A stretch of 64,000 bases of DNA from Ornithinimicrobium ciconiae. Lineage in GTDB: Bacteria; Actinomycetota; Actinomycetes; Actinomycetales; Dermatophilaceae. The stretch is from positions 2,728,001 through 2,792,000 of the forward strand of contig NZ_CP041616.1 in assembly GCF_007197575.1 (NCBI RefSeq). The letters run 5' to 3'. The notes below the pieces were generated by a model that had not been told where the DNA came from, searched no databases, and worked only from the letters and a program-made list of their open reading frames with translations. This document shows positions 17,475-25,168 of this stretch, piece after piece. A program made the position numbers and the translations under genes. The stretch's first letter is position 1, and every line of letters begins with the position of its first letter.

Positions 17475-18029
17475 ATGTCGACGATGCACCGCCTTCTTGA
17501 GTCCGTCCTCAAGGCCGTCCGGACGGCCACCCGAGGATCACAACGGGGTGGCGCCGGCCGCGGACGGACCGGCCGAGGACAGAGAGGCGGAGCACCGCAG
17601 GGCGGAGCGCCAGCAGACCTGGGGGGCTACCCCGGCGACTTCGCGGGCACACCGCGGATCAGCTACGAGCCCGTGCAGGACGACCTGCCCGACCCGGGCG
17701 AGGTCGTGTGGGCGTGGGTGCCCTATGAGGAGGACCACACGCAGGGCAAGGACCGCCCCGTCCTGGTCATCGGCCGAGATGGCGACCTGCTGCTCGCCCT
17801 GCAGATGAGCAGTCAGGACCACGACAAGGACGCCGCCGACGAGGCCCGGTGGGGCCGCTACTGGGTCGATGTCGGCTCTGGGGCCTGGGACCGCGAGCGC
17901 CGCCCCAGCGAGGCTCGGGTCGACCGCATCCTGCGGATCGACCCGGAGTCGGTCCGGCGCATCGGCGCCGTGCTGGACCGGCAGCGTTTCGACGAGGTCG
18001 CCGCAGGCGTGCGCCAGCACGCCCGCTGA
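17475..18029 (+). CDS. PemK/MazF-like family protein
   Basis: 184 residues. Residues 1-60 are a basic Gly/Arg/Gln-rich tail; residues about 65-184 resemble the PemK/MazF fold (PGEVVWAWVPYEE, GKDRPVLVIGRDGDLLLALQMSS, WVDVGSGAWDR..., ...RFDEVAAGV). MazF-type toxins cut mRNA, but no antitoxin gene is adjacent, and this actinobacterial subgroup next to lepA is usually solitary, so a housekeeping RNA-related role is as likely as toxicity. It is transcribed divergently from lepA and faces the lipoprotein gene tail to tail. Confidence 0.8.
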   Translation: MSTMHRLLESVLKAVRTATRGSQRGGAGRGRTGRGQRGGAPQGGAPADLGGYPGDFAGTPRISYEPVQDDLPDPGEVVWAWVPYEEDHTQGKDRPVLVIGRDGDLLLALQMSSQDHDKDAADEARWGRYWVDVGSGAWDRERRPSEARVDRILRIDPESVRRIGAVLDRQRFDEVAAGVRQHAR

Positions 18030-18052
18030 CTCTGATGACGACCTGACTCTGA

Positions 18053-18607
18053 CTACGCCCCGATGTCCGCCAGCGTCGGCTCGGGACAGTCCTGCCTCGT
18101 GGCCTCCAGGGCATCATCATTCTGGAGGTCGTAGGCCATCCACGGGGCAGAACCGACCCCCGCCAGGCTCGCCTCGTAGGTCGAGACGTAGACGTCCTGC
18201 GAGGGCGGCTCGACCGCGGGGTGACCATGTGCGACCAGGCACTCGTAGGTCTCTGCGTAGAGCCCGTAGAGCGCCCTGATCTCCTCGGTGCTCGGCGGCT
18301 CCGGCCGAGGCGGTGCCCCGCCCACGAACTCGGCGCACGTGTCGTAGATCAGCTCAAGATCTGCCGCACCAGCAGACGAATTGGTGGTGTCGATGTGGAT
18401 CCCGTCGCCCTGGGCATTCACCGTCACCGCTAGACCCTTGTCGTTCATGCAGTCACTCAGCCGGCTGTAGAAACTGTGCAGCTCCTCGGCCTGCGCCACC
18501 CGAGCCTGAGCACGCGACTCGACTGGGTCCGCCGGTGCACCGCAGCCGGCCAGTGCCAGGACCAGCCCACTGGCGGCCAGGGCGCCCAGTCCGTGTCTAT
18601 GTGCCAT
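18053..18607 (-). CDS. Lipoprotein with four conserved cysteines (paralogue of the 43.3 kb lipoprotein)
   Basis: 184 residues. A signal peptide ends in the lipobox LAGC (Cys22), so the protein should be anchored to the outer face of the membrane. After it come four cysteines in the contexts LSDCMNDKG, YDTCAEF, YECLVAHG and QDCPEPT, likely two disulfides. The protein at 43303-43872 has the same layout and ending. Its function is unknown. TAGGAG precedes the ATG by three bases. The MFS gene lies six bases upstream in the same direction, so they may be co-transcribed. Confidence 0.8.
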   Translation of the reverse strand: MAHRHGLGALAASGLVLALAGCGAPADPVESRAQARVAQAEELHSFYSRLSDCMNDKGLAVTVNAQGDGIHIDTTNSSAGAADLELIYDTCAEFVGGAPPRPEPPSTEEIRALYGLYAETYECLVAHGHPAVEPPSQDVYVSTYEASLAGVGSAPWMAYDLQNDDALEATRQDCPEPTLADIGA

Positions 18608-18613
18608 CGGCTC

Positions 18614-19816
18614 CTACCCCGTCCGTCGCAACCGGTCCACCCGGCCCGTCCAGTATCCCACCCAGGCCGTGCCCAGCAGCCCGATCGCTCCGGTCACCAG
18701 GCACGCCACCGTCAACGGCGCGAGAGCCAGGAGAGCAGCCAGACCGACCGGCCCACCCGTCACCCCGACGTCCCCGGCAAACCGCCACGCGCCCAGGAAC
18801 TGGGCTCGACCCAACCGGGGAGACGCATCCGCCCCGAGGGTCATCACGATGCCGGCGCCCAACCCGTTGCCGAACGCCATGAGCAACGCCACGACCGTGA
18901 CCCCCACGATCCCGCCGGCCAGGGGCAGCAGGAGTGTCCCGACGGCCACCGCCAGCACCACTGGCACGGCCACGAACTGTCGTCCCCGGTGGTCCATCAG
19001 CCACCCGGCCGGATAGAAGAGCACCATGTCCAGCGCCGCCGCGATGCCGAACACCAGCGACGTCTCGGCCGGCGTCAGGTGCACGTGCTCGGCCCACAGC
19101 GGCAGGAGCGTGGTGCGCACAGCCCGGGACGCGGAGATCACCACCACGACGCTGCCGAGGACGACGAGCACGCGCCGGTGCTCCTTCATGACCGACCACA
19201 CCGACAGGTGCCCGCTCGCCGCCTGCTCGTGCCGACTCTCCGCACCCGGGTCGGGCATGACCAGCGCGATGCCGGCCGCGATGACCGCTGTGACGGCGGC
19301 CAGCCAGAAGACCCCCCGGATCCCCCACTGGTGGACGGCGAGCGCACCCAGCAACGGCCCGATGAAGAGTCCGACCCGGTGGGACCCGCCGAGCATGGAC
19401 AGCGCCCGCGCACGGTAGTAGTCGGGCACCACCTCGATCATGAACTGCTGCCTCGCCAGCAGGAAGACGGTCCACATCATGCCGCTGCACAGCACCGCCA
19501 CGCTGAGCCACAGCACCGACCCGGAGAACCCGGCACCGACCAGGGCGACCGCGTCGAGCAGCCCTGCCCCCACGAGGGCCCAGCGCTCCCCGATGCGGGC
19601 CACCAGCGCACCGGCGGGCAGCGAGGCGAGGAGTTGGCCGATGCCGAGCAGCGCCACGACGAAGGCAGCGGTCCCCAGGTCCGCGCCGAGCTCGCGAGCC
19701 CGCAGCGCCAGCATGGGCAGGACGGCACCGTGCCCGATCGCGCTGACCACCGACGGCCCGTAGGCACTCAGCGCAACCTCGCGCAGCCGGAACTCGGGAG
19801 TCGTCACCCGCCGCAT
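18614..19816 (-). CDS. MFS transporter
   Basis: 400 residues with about twelve membrane segments and MFS features: GHGAVLPMLALRARELGADLGTAAFVVALLGIGQLLASLPAGALVARIGERWALVGAGLL (helices 1-3 with the motif A-like loop ARIGER) and PAGWLMDHRGRQF between helices 8 and 9. The substrate is unknown; the family suggests drug or metabolite efflux. The ATG at 19816 (MRRVTTPEFRL) is chosen because the upstream open frame has no family match and would run into the divergent small gene. Lipoprotein gene follows after six bases. Confidence 0.88.
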   Translation of the reverse strand: MRRVTTPEFRLREVALSAYGPSVVSAIGHGAVLPMLALRARELGADLGTAAFVVALLGIGQLLASLPAGALVARIGERWALVGAGLLDAVALVGAGFSGSVLWLSVAVLCSGMMWTVFLLARQQFMIEVVPDYYRARALSMLGGSHRVGLFIGPLLGALAVHQWGIRGVFWLAAVTAVIAAGIALVMPDPGAESRHEQAASGHLSVWSVMKEHRRVLVVLGSVVVVISASRAVRTTLLPLWAEHVHLTPAETSLVFGIAAALDMVLFYPAGWLMDHRGRQFVAVPVVLAVAVGTLLLPLAGGIVGVTVVALLMAFGNGLGAGIVMTLGADASPRLGRAQFLGAWRFAGDVGVTGGPVGLAALLALAPLTVACLVTGAIGLLGTAWVGYWTGRVDRLRRTG

Positions 19817-19844
19817 CCTGTCACCTGTCTGCCACCATGGGCAG

Positions 19845-20045
19845 ATGAGCAAGGACCGGGAGACACTGCAGCGCTGGGAGGACTTCGGGGGCGTATGGCG
19901 GGTGCTCGCCTCACACGACCAGGCCGCCACGGTCTCGATGTGCCGGTGCGACGGGGGCGAGGAGGTCCAGCGCCTGACCACGGAGGACCCGGACCTCGTG
20001 TCCTGGCTGGCGGCCCACCCAAGTTCCGAAGGTCTCACAGACTGA
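19845..20045 (+). CDS. Small conserved hypothetical protein
   Basis: 66 residues, MSKDRETLQRWEDFGGVWRVL... with CRCDGGEEVQRL and a C-terminal DLVSWLAAHP. It looks like a compact soluble domain with two close cysteines. Gene structure (28 bases divergent from the MFS gene, ATG start, normal codon bias) suggests a real gene. Small proteins of this pattern are common in Micrococcales, but no function is known to me. Confidence 0.65.
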   Translation: MSKDRETLQRWEDFGGVWRVLASHDQAATVSMCRCDGGEEVQRLTTEDPDLVSWLAAHPSSEGLTD

Positions 20046-20085
20046 CACTGCTACGATTGCTACACCGTCAAGCGAGAGGGCCGAG

Positions 20086-20349
20086 ATGGAAACGATCCCA
20101 CACCGTGATCTCCGCAACCACAGCAGCGAAATCTTGGCGCGTGTCAGCGCCGGCGAATCAATTGCCGTGACCAACCACGGTCAGCTGGCTGCCATCATCA
20201 GTCCTCCGACCTCCAGCCCCTTAGAACAGGCACGCAGGGCCGGACGAGTGCGAGAGCCCCGACGACGGGTCGACCTCACGACCATCCGACGCGCCCGCTT
20301 GAACGAGTCATCCGCGGAGGTCCTCGCAGATCTGCGTGGAGACCGGTGA
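20086..20349 (+). CDS. Antitoxin of the Phd/YefM family
   Basis: 87 residues beginning METIPHRDLRNHSSEILARVSAGESIAVTNHGQLAAII, the Phd/YefM DNA-binding and dimerisation fold; residues about 45-87 form the basic tail expected to wrap the toxin. It has GAGAGG eight bases before the ATG. It overlaps the PIN toxin gene by GTGA, the usual coupled arrangement with antitoxin first. A TGCTACGAT/TGCTACACC near-repeat upstream could be operator or promoter sequence. Confidence 0.9.
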   Translation: METIPHRDLRNHSSEILARVSAGESIAVTNHGQLAAIISPPTSSPLEQARRAGRVREPRRRVDLTTIRRARLNESSAEVLADLRGDR

Positions 20350-20765
20350 TCAGCTACCTCGACACGTCGGCAGCCCTCAAACTCCTCATTGAGGAGGTCG
20401 AGTCGACGTCGATCGCCGACCACCTGAATCGGGCTCTGGATGCAGGGCGCGACATCGTGTCATCGATGCTGCTCTTCACGGAACTGCATTGCGCAGCGGC
20501 CCGCCGCGGGGGGATCAGCGAGGACGCCGTCAACTCCGTTCTCGACGTCGTTGCGCTCGTGGACCTGGATCGTGCCGACCTGACCCGGGCGGCGACTTCT
20601 GCATGGGGACTGCGTAGCGCGGACGCAATCCACCTCGCCGCAGCTCTTCGCCTTGACGTCGACACGATGCTCACCTATGACGTCGAGTTGGCGCGGACCG
20701 CTCGACGAGCAGGGATCCGCGTCGAGGCCCCAGCGCCATCGACTCAGCCGCGATCGCCAGAGTGA
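20346..20765 (+). CDS. PIN-domain toxin (VapC-type)
   Basis: 139 residues. The PIN active-site acids are intact: D6 (YLDTSAALK), E46 (FTELH), D93 (RSADAIHLA) and D112 (TYDVEL). VapC-type toxins cut tRNA or rRNA using magnesium and are inhibited by the cognate antitoxin encoded just upstream, here overlapping by four bases. The start is GTG. The last 15 residues are Pro/Ser-rich and outside the fold. Target RNA is not deducible. Confidence 0.92.
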   Translation: MISYLDTSAALKLLIEEVESTSIADHLNRALDAGRDIVSSMLLFTELHCAAARRGGISEDAVNSVLDVVALVDLDRADLTRAATSAWGLRSADAIHLAAALRLDVDTMLTYDVELARTARRAGIRVEAPAPSTQPRSPE

Positions 20766-20814
20766 GCGACAGCAAGAACCTCACGTTTCGCGCCGCCCGC
20801 GCGTCTACCTGGTG

Positions 20815-21306
20815 ATGAACGTGAAGAAGCCGTTTGAGACGGCCGTCACCGAGCACGGGCCCACGGTCCTACGGGTCGTCCGGGCCGTGCTCGGGCCTGG
20901 CCCCGACGCAGACGACGCCTGGTCCGAGACCTTCCTGGCGGCGCTGCGTGCCTGGCCGGACCTGGCGGAGGACACCAATGTGCAGGCCTGGCTGGTGACG
21001 GTGGCCCACCGCAAGGCGATTGACGTCGCCCGGGCGGGCGCCCGGCGACCGGTGCCGACCGACATACTCCCTGAGCGGTCGTCTGGCACGGGTCTCCCCG
21101 ACGACGCACACCCTGACCTGTGGGCCGCGGTGGCGGCGCTGCCCGAGAGGCAGCGGCTGTCGCTCGCCTACCACTACCTCGGCGGCCTGCGCCACACCGA
21201 GACGGCGGCGCTGATCGGCGGCACACCTGAGGCGGTGCGCAGAGCTGCCGCCGACGGGATCCGCGCCCTGCGCCGCGCCTACGCCCCGGAAGGAGCACCA
21301 CGATGA
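20815..21306 (+). CDS. ECF-like RNA polymerase sigma factor
   Basis: 163 residues from the ATG at 20815 (a GTG one codon upstream is possible). Sigma region 2 spans about 10-75 (PDADDAWSETFLAALRAWPDL, VQAWLVTVAHRKAIDVAR) and region 4 about 105-158 (ALPERQRLSLAYHYLGGLRHTETAALIGGTPEAVRRAAADGIRALRRA). It overlaps ogt by ATGA. No anti-sigma gene is adjacent. It may direct expression of the alkyl-DNA repair genes next to it; this is inferred from position. Confidence 0.88.
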   Translation: MNVKKPFETAVTEHGPTVLRVVRAVLGPGPDADDAWSETFLAALRAWPDLAEDTNVQAWLVTVAHRKAIDVARAGARRPVPTDILPERSSGTGLPDDAHPDLWAAVAALPERQRLSLAYHYLGGLRHTETAALIGGTPEAVRRAAADGIRALRRAYAPEGAPR

Positions 21307-21950
21307 ACACCCCGACCGACACCCACGGCAAGGACAGGCACGACAACGACGCCTCCCTCGACACCGGCCTGCTGGACCGGTTGGCTCCCCCGACCGACCT
21401 GGCCGGGCTGCATCGACTGCTGGAGCTGCGCGCCGAGCAGGACAACCTGGTCGACGTCGCCTACCGCACGGTCGACTCCCCCGTCGGCACGCTGCTCCTG
21501 GCCGCCACCGAGCGCGGCCTGGTGCGGGTCGCCTTTGAGCGGGAGGGCCTCGACGCGGTCCTCGAGACCTTGGCCAGTGACCTGAGCCCCCGCGTCCTGC
21601 AGACTCCGCAGCGACTCGACGCGGCCGCGCGGCAACTGGAGGAGTACTTCGCGGGCTCACGCACCGCGTTCGACCTGCCCCTGGACCGTGCCCTCTCACA
21701 GGGCTTCCGTGGACAGGTGCACACCTACCTGCCGCAGATCGCCTACGGTCACACGGCCTCCTACGGCGAGGTCGCGGCCGCGGTGGGCAGCCCGCGTGCG
21801 GTGCGGGCGGTCGGCAGCGCCTGTGCGACCAACCCGCTCCCGGTCGTCGTGCCCTGCCACCGGGTGCTGCGCAGCGACGGGAGTCTCGGCGGCTACCTCG
21901 GCGGGCCCGAGGCCAAGACCACCCTGCTGGCCCTGGAGCACGCCGCGTGA
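21303..21950 (+). CDS. ogt: Methylated-DNA-protein-cysteine methyltransferase with N-terminal extension
   Basis: 215 residues. The catalytic region has the suicide motif PCHRV (Cys185) and upstream YGHTASYGEVAAAVGSPRAVRAVGSACATNPLP with the DNA-binding helix. It removes O6-alkyl groups from guanine. The first about 52 residues (LLDRLAPPTDLAGLHRLLELRAEQDNL) are an extra helical segment before the usual N-terminal domain; coupled to a sigma factor gene, it could interact with it. The stop is the point where a 42-base tandem repeat begins. Confidence 0.93.
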   Translation: MNTPTDTHGKDRHDNDASLDTGLLDRLAPPTDLAGLHRLLELRAEQDNLVDVAYRTVDSPVGTLLLAATERGLVRVAFEREGLDAVLETLASDLSPRVLQTPQRLDAAARQLEEYFAGSRTAFDLPLDRALSQGFRGQVHTYLPQIAYGHTASYGEVAAAVGSPRAVRAVGSACATNPLPVVVPCHRVLRSDGSLGGYLGGPEAKTTLLALEHAA

Positions 21951-22034
21951 CTCGGCACACCCGTGCTGCACGCCCGGGAGCACGCCGCATGACTCGGCAC
22001 ACCCATGCTGCACACCCGGGAGCGCACCGCCTGA
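21935..22034 (+). repeat. 42-bp tandem repeat that starts inside the ogt 3' end
   Basis: The last codons of ogt (GGAGCACGCCGCGTGA...) begin a 42-base unit repeated at 21977 and partly at 22019, with a few changes. The unit length is a multiple of three, and each copy keeps a TGA at the same place. It fills most of the ogt-tag gap and looks like recent slippage or duplication. Confidence 0.85.
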
Positions 22035-22083
22035 CCCAACCCAGCACTGACCACTGTCAGTGGCCACCGCAACACTGGCGACC

Positions 22084-22689
22084 ATGATGGCGATCGATGC
22101 CCCGCTGGTCGTCGGGGACGACGGCCTAGCACGCCCCACCTGGGCCTCTGTCGACCCGATGCTGCGCGCCTACTACGACACCGAGTGGGGCATGCCCGTG
22201 CGCGACGAGCGGGGCGTCTTCGAGCGGTTGAGCCTGGAGGCCTTCCAGTCCGGCCTCTCCTGGGCCACGATCCTGCGCAAGCGGCCTGCCTTCCGCGCGG
22301 CGTTCGACGACTTCGACCCGGACGCCGTGGCGGACTATGGCGAGGCTGACGTCGAGCGGCTCATGGCCGACTCGGGCATCGTGCGCAACCTCGCCAAGAT
22401 CCGGGCGACGATCGGCAACGCGGCCGCGACCGTGCGGCTGCGCGAGCAGGGTGGACTAGCTGAGTTCGTGTGGTCCTTCCAACCGGCCACCACCCCGGAG
22501 CCGACCTCCTACGAGGAGATCCCCACGACCTCGCCGGAGTCGGTGGCCCTGGCCAAGACTCTGCGTCGGGAGGGCTTCTCCTTCGTCGGGCCGACCACGA
22601 TGTTCGCCCTCATGGAGGCCATTGGGATCGTGGACACCCACCTGATGGGCTCGCACCGCCGGGGCAGTTCGGGGGTCTGGCCGCGCTGA
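22084..22689 (+). CDS. DNA-3-methyladenine glycosylase I family protein
   Basis: 201 residues, with the TagI core WASVDPMLRAYYDTEWGMPVRDERGVFERLSLEAFQSGLSWATILRKR (broken into its conserved EWG, ES/EAFQSGLSW and IL-KR blocks), GIVRNLAKIRATI, and FSFVGPTTMFALMEAIGIVDTH. It should excise 3-methyladenine from DNA. The zinc ligands of E. coli Tag (Cys4, His17, His175, Cys179) are not visible: the first is in a region reading RPTW, the second is Tyr, and the C-terminus ends SHRRGSS. Start uncertain: ATG 22084 or 22087, or GTG 22060. It follows ogt in the same direction. Confidence 0.85.
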   Translation: MMAIDAPLVVGDDGLARPTWASVDPMLRAYYDTEWGMPVRDERGVFERLSLEAFQSGLSWATILRKRPAFRAAFDDFDPDAVADYGEADVERLMADSGIVRNLAKIRATIGNAAATVRLREQGGLAEFVWSFQPATTPEPTSYEEIPTTSPESVALAKTLRREGFSFVGPTTMFALMEAIGIVDTHLMGSHRRGSSGVWPR

Positions 22690-22746
22690 GATCCTCGGCC
22701 GCCGCCTGGCGGTGCGAGCGGGGTGGGGGGTGGGAGACGATGGGTC

Positions 22747-22764
22747 GGGTCGGGTGACCGACCC
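22747..22764 (+). other. Short hairpin just before the mgtE ribosome site
   Basis: GGGTCGG-GTGA-CCGACCC is a seven-pair stem with a GNRA-type loop ending about eight bases before AAGGAG. It could affect translation of mgtE. It is not a recognisable M-box. Confidence 0.4.
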
Positions 22765-22783
22765 CTCGACCCAAGGAGTTCCC

Positions 22784-24124
22784 ATGCCCGTGGACACGCT
22801 TGCCGACCTGCTCGGTCGCGAGATGACCCCGACCGCGCTCGAGGAGGCAGCTCAACTCGCCGCCGGTCTCAGCGACGGTGACCTCGTCGGCCTGGTCGAG
22901 CGTCTGCCTGCAGCCCGGGCCAGCGTGCTCCTCCAGACGCTGGACGAGGGACGAGCACTGGCGGTCTTCGCCTCCCTCGATGCGCCGCACCAGGCAGTCC
23001 TGGTCGACGCACTCCAGGAGAGCTATGCCGTCGGCCTCTTTGTCGCGATGGACCCCGACGACCAGGTCAGCCTGCTGGACGAGCTCTCCCCCGACCTGGC
23101 CGAACACTTCCTGGCCCAGCTCGATCCTCGCGCGCGTGCACTGACCTCGTTGGTGCGCGCCTATCCGCGCCAGTCCATCGGCCGGCGGATGTCGCCCGAG
23201 GTGGTGTCGGTGCCGATGACGGACAGCGTGGACGAGGCACTGGCCCGGGTCCGCCTGCGGCTCCAGGACGCCGAGACGGTCTACACCCTGCCGGTCGTGG
23301 ACGAAGGCCGTGTCCTCGTCGGGGTCCTGGGACTGCGCAGGCTGCTGGCCACCGACCCGGACACCCCCGTGGCCGAGATCATGCGCCCGGTGGAGTCCGC
23401 CGTCGTCACCGAGGACGCCGAGCGCACCGCCCGCCGGTTCCTGGACCGCAAGCTCCTGGGGATGCCCATCGTCGACGCGGACCACCGCCTGGTGGGGATC
23501 GTCACGGTCGACGACGCCCTGGTGATCACCGAGGAGGCAGACTCGCAGGACCATGCCCGCCAGGGAGGCACCGAGGCCCTGGGCCGGCCCTACCTGTCGA
23601 CAGCGGTGGGCGACCTGGTCCGCTCCAGGATCGTCTGGTTGCTGGTGCTGGCCGTCTCGGCCGCCCTGACCGTCCAGGTGCTGGAGATCTTCGAGGCCAC
23701 GCTGACCGAGGTGGTCGTCCTCGCACTGTTCATCCCCCTGCTCACCGGCACCGGCGGCAACACGGGCAACCAGGCGGCGACTACCATCACCCGCGCCCTG
23801 GCCCTGGGCGACGTCACACCGCGCGACATCTCCCGCGTGCTGCTGCGTGAGGCCCGGGTCGGCGCGCTCCTGGGTGCCCTGCTGGGCTCCCTCGCGTTCC
23901 TGGTCGCCGGGGCCGTCTATGGCGTGCAGATCGGTCTGGTCATCGGCCTGACCCTGTTGTCGGTGTGCACCATCGCCGCGACGGTGGGTGGGGCGATGCC
24001 GATCATCGCCCAGAAGCTGCGGGCCGACCCGGCCGTCTTCTCCAACCCCTTCATCTCCACGTTCACGGATGCGACGGGGCTGGTCGTCTATTTCTTGATC
24101 GCCCGGGCGGTCCTCCAGCTCTAG
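22784..24124 (+). CDS. mgtE: Magnesium transporter MgtE
   Basis: 446 residues in the MgtE arrangement: N-terminal superhelical domain (about 1-130, repeated DLVGLVERLPAARASVLLQTL-like helices), two CBS domains (about 135-255), a plug helix, and five membrane helices (about 285-446) with PLLTGTGGNTGNQAATTITRALALGD, the pore signature. MgtE conducts Mg2+ into the cell and closes when cytoplasmic Mg2+ binds the N and CBS domains. The ATG at 22784 has AAGGAG at good spacing; the open frame upstream overlaps the tag end and is not conserved. Confidence 0.96.
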   Translation: MPVDTLADLLGREMTPTALEEAAQLAAGLSDGDLVGLVERLPAARASVLLQTLDEGRALAVFASLDAPHQAVLVDALQESYAVGLFVAMDPDDQVSLLDELSPDLAEHFLAQLDPRARALTSLVRAYPRQSIGRRMSPEVVSVPMTDSVDEALARVRLRLQDAETVYTLPVVDEGRVLVGVLGLRRLLATDPDTPVAEIMRPVESAVVTEDAERTARRFLDRKLLGMPIVDADHRLVGIVTVDDALVITEEADSQDHARQGGTEALGRPYLSTAVGDLVRSRIVWLLVLAVSAALTVQVLEIFEATLTEVVVLALFIPLLTGTGGNTGNQAATTITRALALGDVTPRDISRVLLREARVGALLGALLGSLAFLVAGAVYGVQIGLVIGLTLLSVCTIAATVGGAMPIIAQKLRADPAVFSNPFISTFTDATGLVVYFLIARAVLQL

Positions 24125-24211
24125 GCACTCGGTGGTGAGGGAGCAGTCTGATCAGCGACAACACGCAGGTCAGCCACCCACAGCAACACGCTGCCCTGCC
24201 CGGGACAGCAT

Positions 24212-24243
24212 GAAGGGCCCGGGTCACCAGACCCGGGCCCTTC
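24212..24243. terminator. Terminator between mgtE and tRNA-Ala
   Basis: GAAGGGCCCGGGT and ACCCGGGCCCTTC form a perfect 13-bp stem with loop CACCAG. It lies 88 bases after the mgtE stop and 12 bases from the tRNA 3' end, so it can serve both strands. No T-run beyond CTTC. Confidence 0.85.
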
Positions 24244-24255
24244 GTCACCTTGCGG

Positions 24256-24328
24256 TGGAGCTGAGGGGACTCGAACCCCTGACCCCCTCCATGCCATGGA
24301 GGTGCGCTACCAGCTGCGCCACAGCCCC
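24256..24328 (-). tRNA. tRNA-Ala (anticodon GGC)
   Basis: 73 nucleotides on the minus strand. The acceptor stem GGGGCTG pairs with CAGCTCC (one G-T); the anticodon arm is CCTCC-ATGGCAT-GGAGG with anticodon GGC; the T arm has GGTTCGAGTCC. The discriminator is A and the CCA end is not encoded (ACCG follows), so it is added after transcription. Confidence 0.95.
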
Positions 24329-24390
24329 TTACGGAACCAGGAGAGTTTACCCATACGGCCCCCTGTTCCACCAAATCGTCTGAGCCCGGT

Positions 24391-24505
24391 GAGGCTGGTC
24401 CGGCTGCCGCTCTCAGGCTGGTCCGGCTGCCCCCCTCAGGCGGGTCGGGCTGCCGACCTCAGGCGGGTCGGGCTGCCGACCTCAGGCGGGTCGGGCTGCC
24501 GACCT
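24391..24505 (-). repeat. 23-bp tandem repeat, five copies
   Basis: Three identical units of CAGGCGGGTCGGGCTGCCGACCT start at 24437, 24460 and 24483, preceded by two degenerate copies at 24391 and 24414. They sit between tRNA-Ala and the 3' end of the phosphatase gene. Copy number may vary between strains. No function is evident. Confidence 0.85.
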
Positions 24506-24513
24506 CAGACGCG

Positions 24514-25164
24514 TCAGCGGTCGCTGGTGGAGATCACCGAGTCGGTCACACCGACGTTCCAGGTGAGCATCCGCCACCCGGTCCGGTGCTCGGCCAGCTC
24601 GGCCCAGTGACAGTTGCGCAACCCACCCATGGACAACCAGGCCTGACGCTGCGGCAGACCGATCAAGGCTGCCACCAGGGCCCGGCCAGCCACCCCGTGG
24701 GTGGCGACCACGAGGGCACCGTCGTCGGGCAGGTCAGTGATGAGCTCCTGGGCCGCGGCGAGCACCCGCTCCTCCACGTGGGCTACCGACTCCCCATCGT
24801 CGCCGCGCACGATGTCCTCGCCCCGGGACAAGGCATCGACGGCATCGGGATACTGCGCCGCCACGTCGCCCTGGGTCATCCCCTGCCAGGTGCCGACATG
24901 GATCTCCCGGAAGCGTTCGTCATACTCCATCGGCAGTCCGGTGACCTCACCGAGGACCCGTGCCGTGTGCGCGGCGCGGCGCAGGTCGCTGGAGACGATG
25001 CGGGTGGGGCCGAGCCCACTCAGGGCAGCGGCTGCCGCGGCAGCCTGCTGCTCCCCCCGCGCGGAGAGGTCGGTGTCGAGCTGTCCCTGCCAGATGCCGC
25101 CGACGTTGTGCTCGGTCTCGCCGTGCCGCCAGACGATCAGCCGCCGCACGGGCTCAGTCCGCAC
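24514..25164 (-). CDS. Histidine phosphatase family protein (phosphoglycerate-mutase-like)
   Basis: 216 residues. The RHG motif WRHGETEHN carries the phosphorylated histidine; the second catalytic histidine is in VVATHGVAGRAL, and ERFREIHVGTWQGMT provides the catalytic Glu. By analogy it is a broad phosphatase rather than glycolytic mutase. The GTG at 25164 has GAGG upstream and lies four bases after the rsfS stop; an internal GTG at 25149 is an alternative. It belongs to the nadD-rsfS operon, an order common in actinobacteria. Confidence 0.92.
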   Translation of the reverse strand: MRTEPVRRLIVWRHGETEHNVGGIWQGQLDTDLSARGEQQAAAAAAALSGLGPTRIVSSDLRRAAHTARVLGEVTGLPMEYDERFREIHVGTWQGMTQGDVAAQYPDAVDALSRGEDIVRGDDGESVAHVEERVLAAAQELITDLPDDGALVVATHGVAGRALVAALIGLPQRQAWLSMGGLRNCHWAELAEHRTGWRMLTWNVGVTDSVISTSDR

Positions 25165-25168
25165 CGGT

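Noticed and set aside
22690..22783. M-box (magnesium) riboswitch upstream of mgtE
   Set aside because: The gap is under 100 bases with only one short hairpin, too small for an M-box, which needs about 160 bases.
24391..24505. CRISPR array from the 23-bp repeats
   Set aside because: Copies are directly adjacent with no spacers and no cas genes are present.
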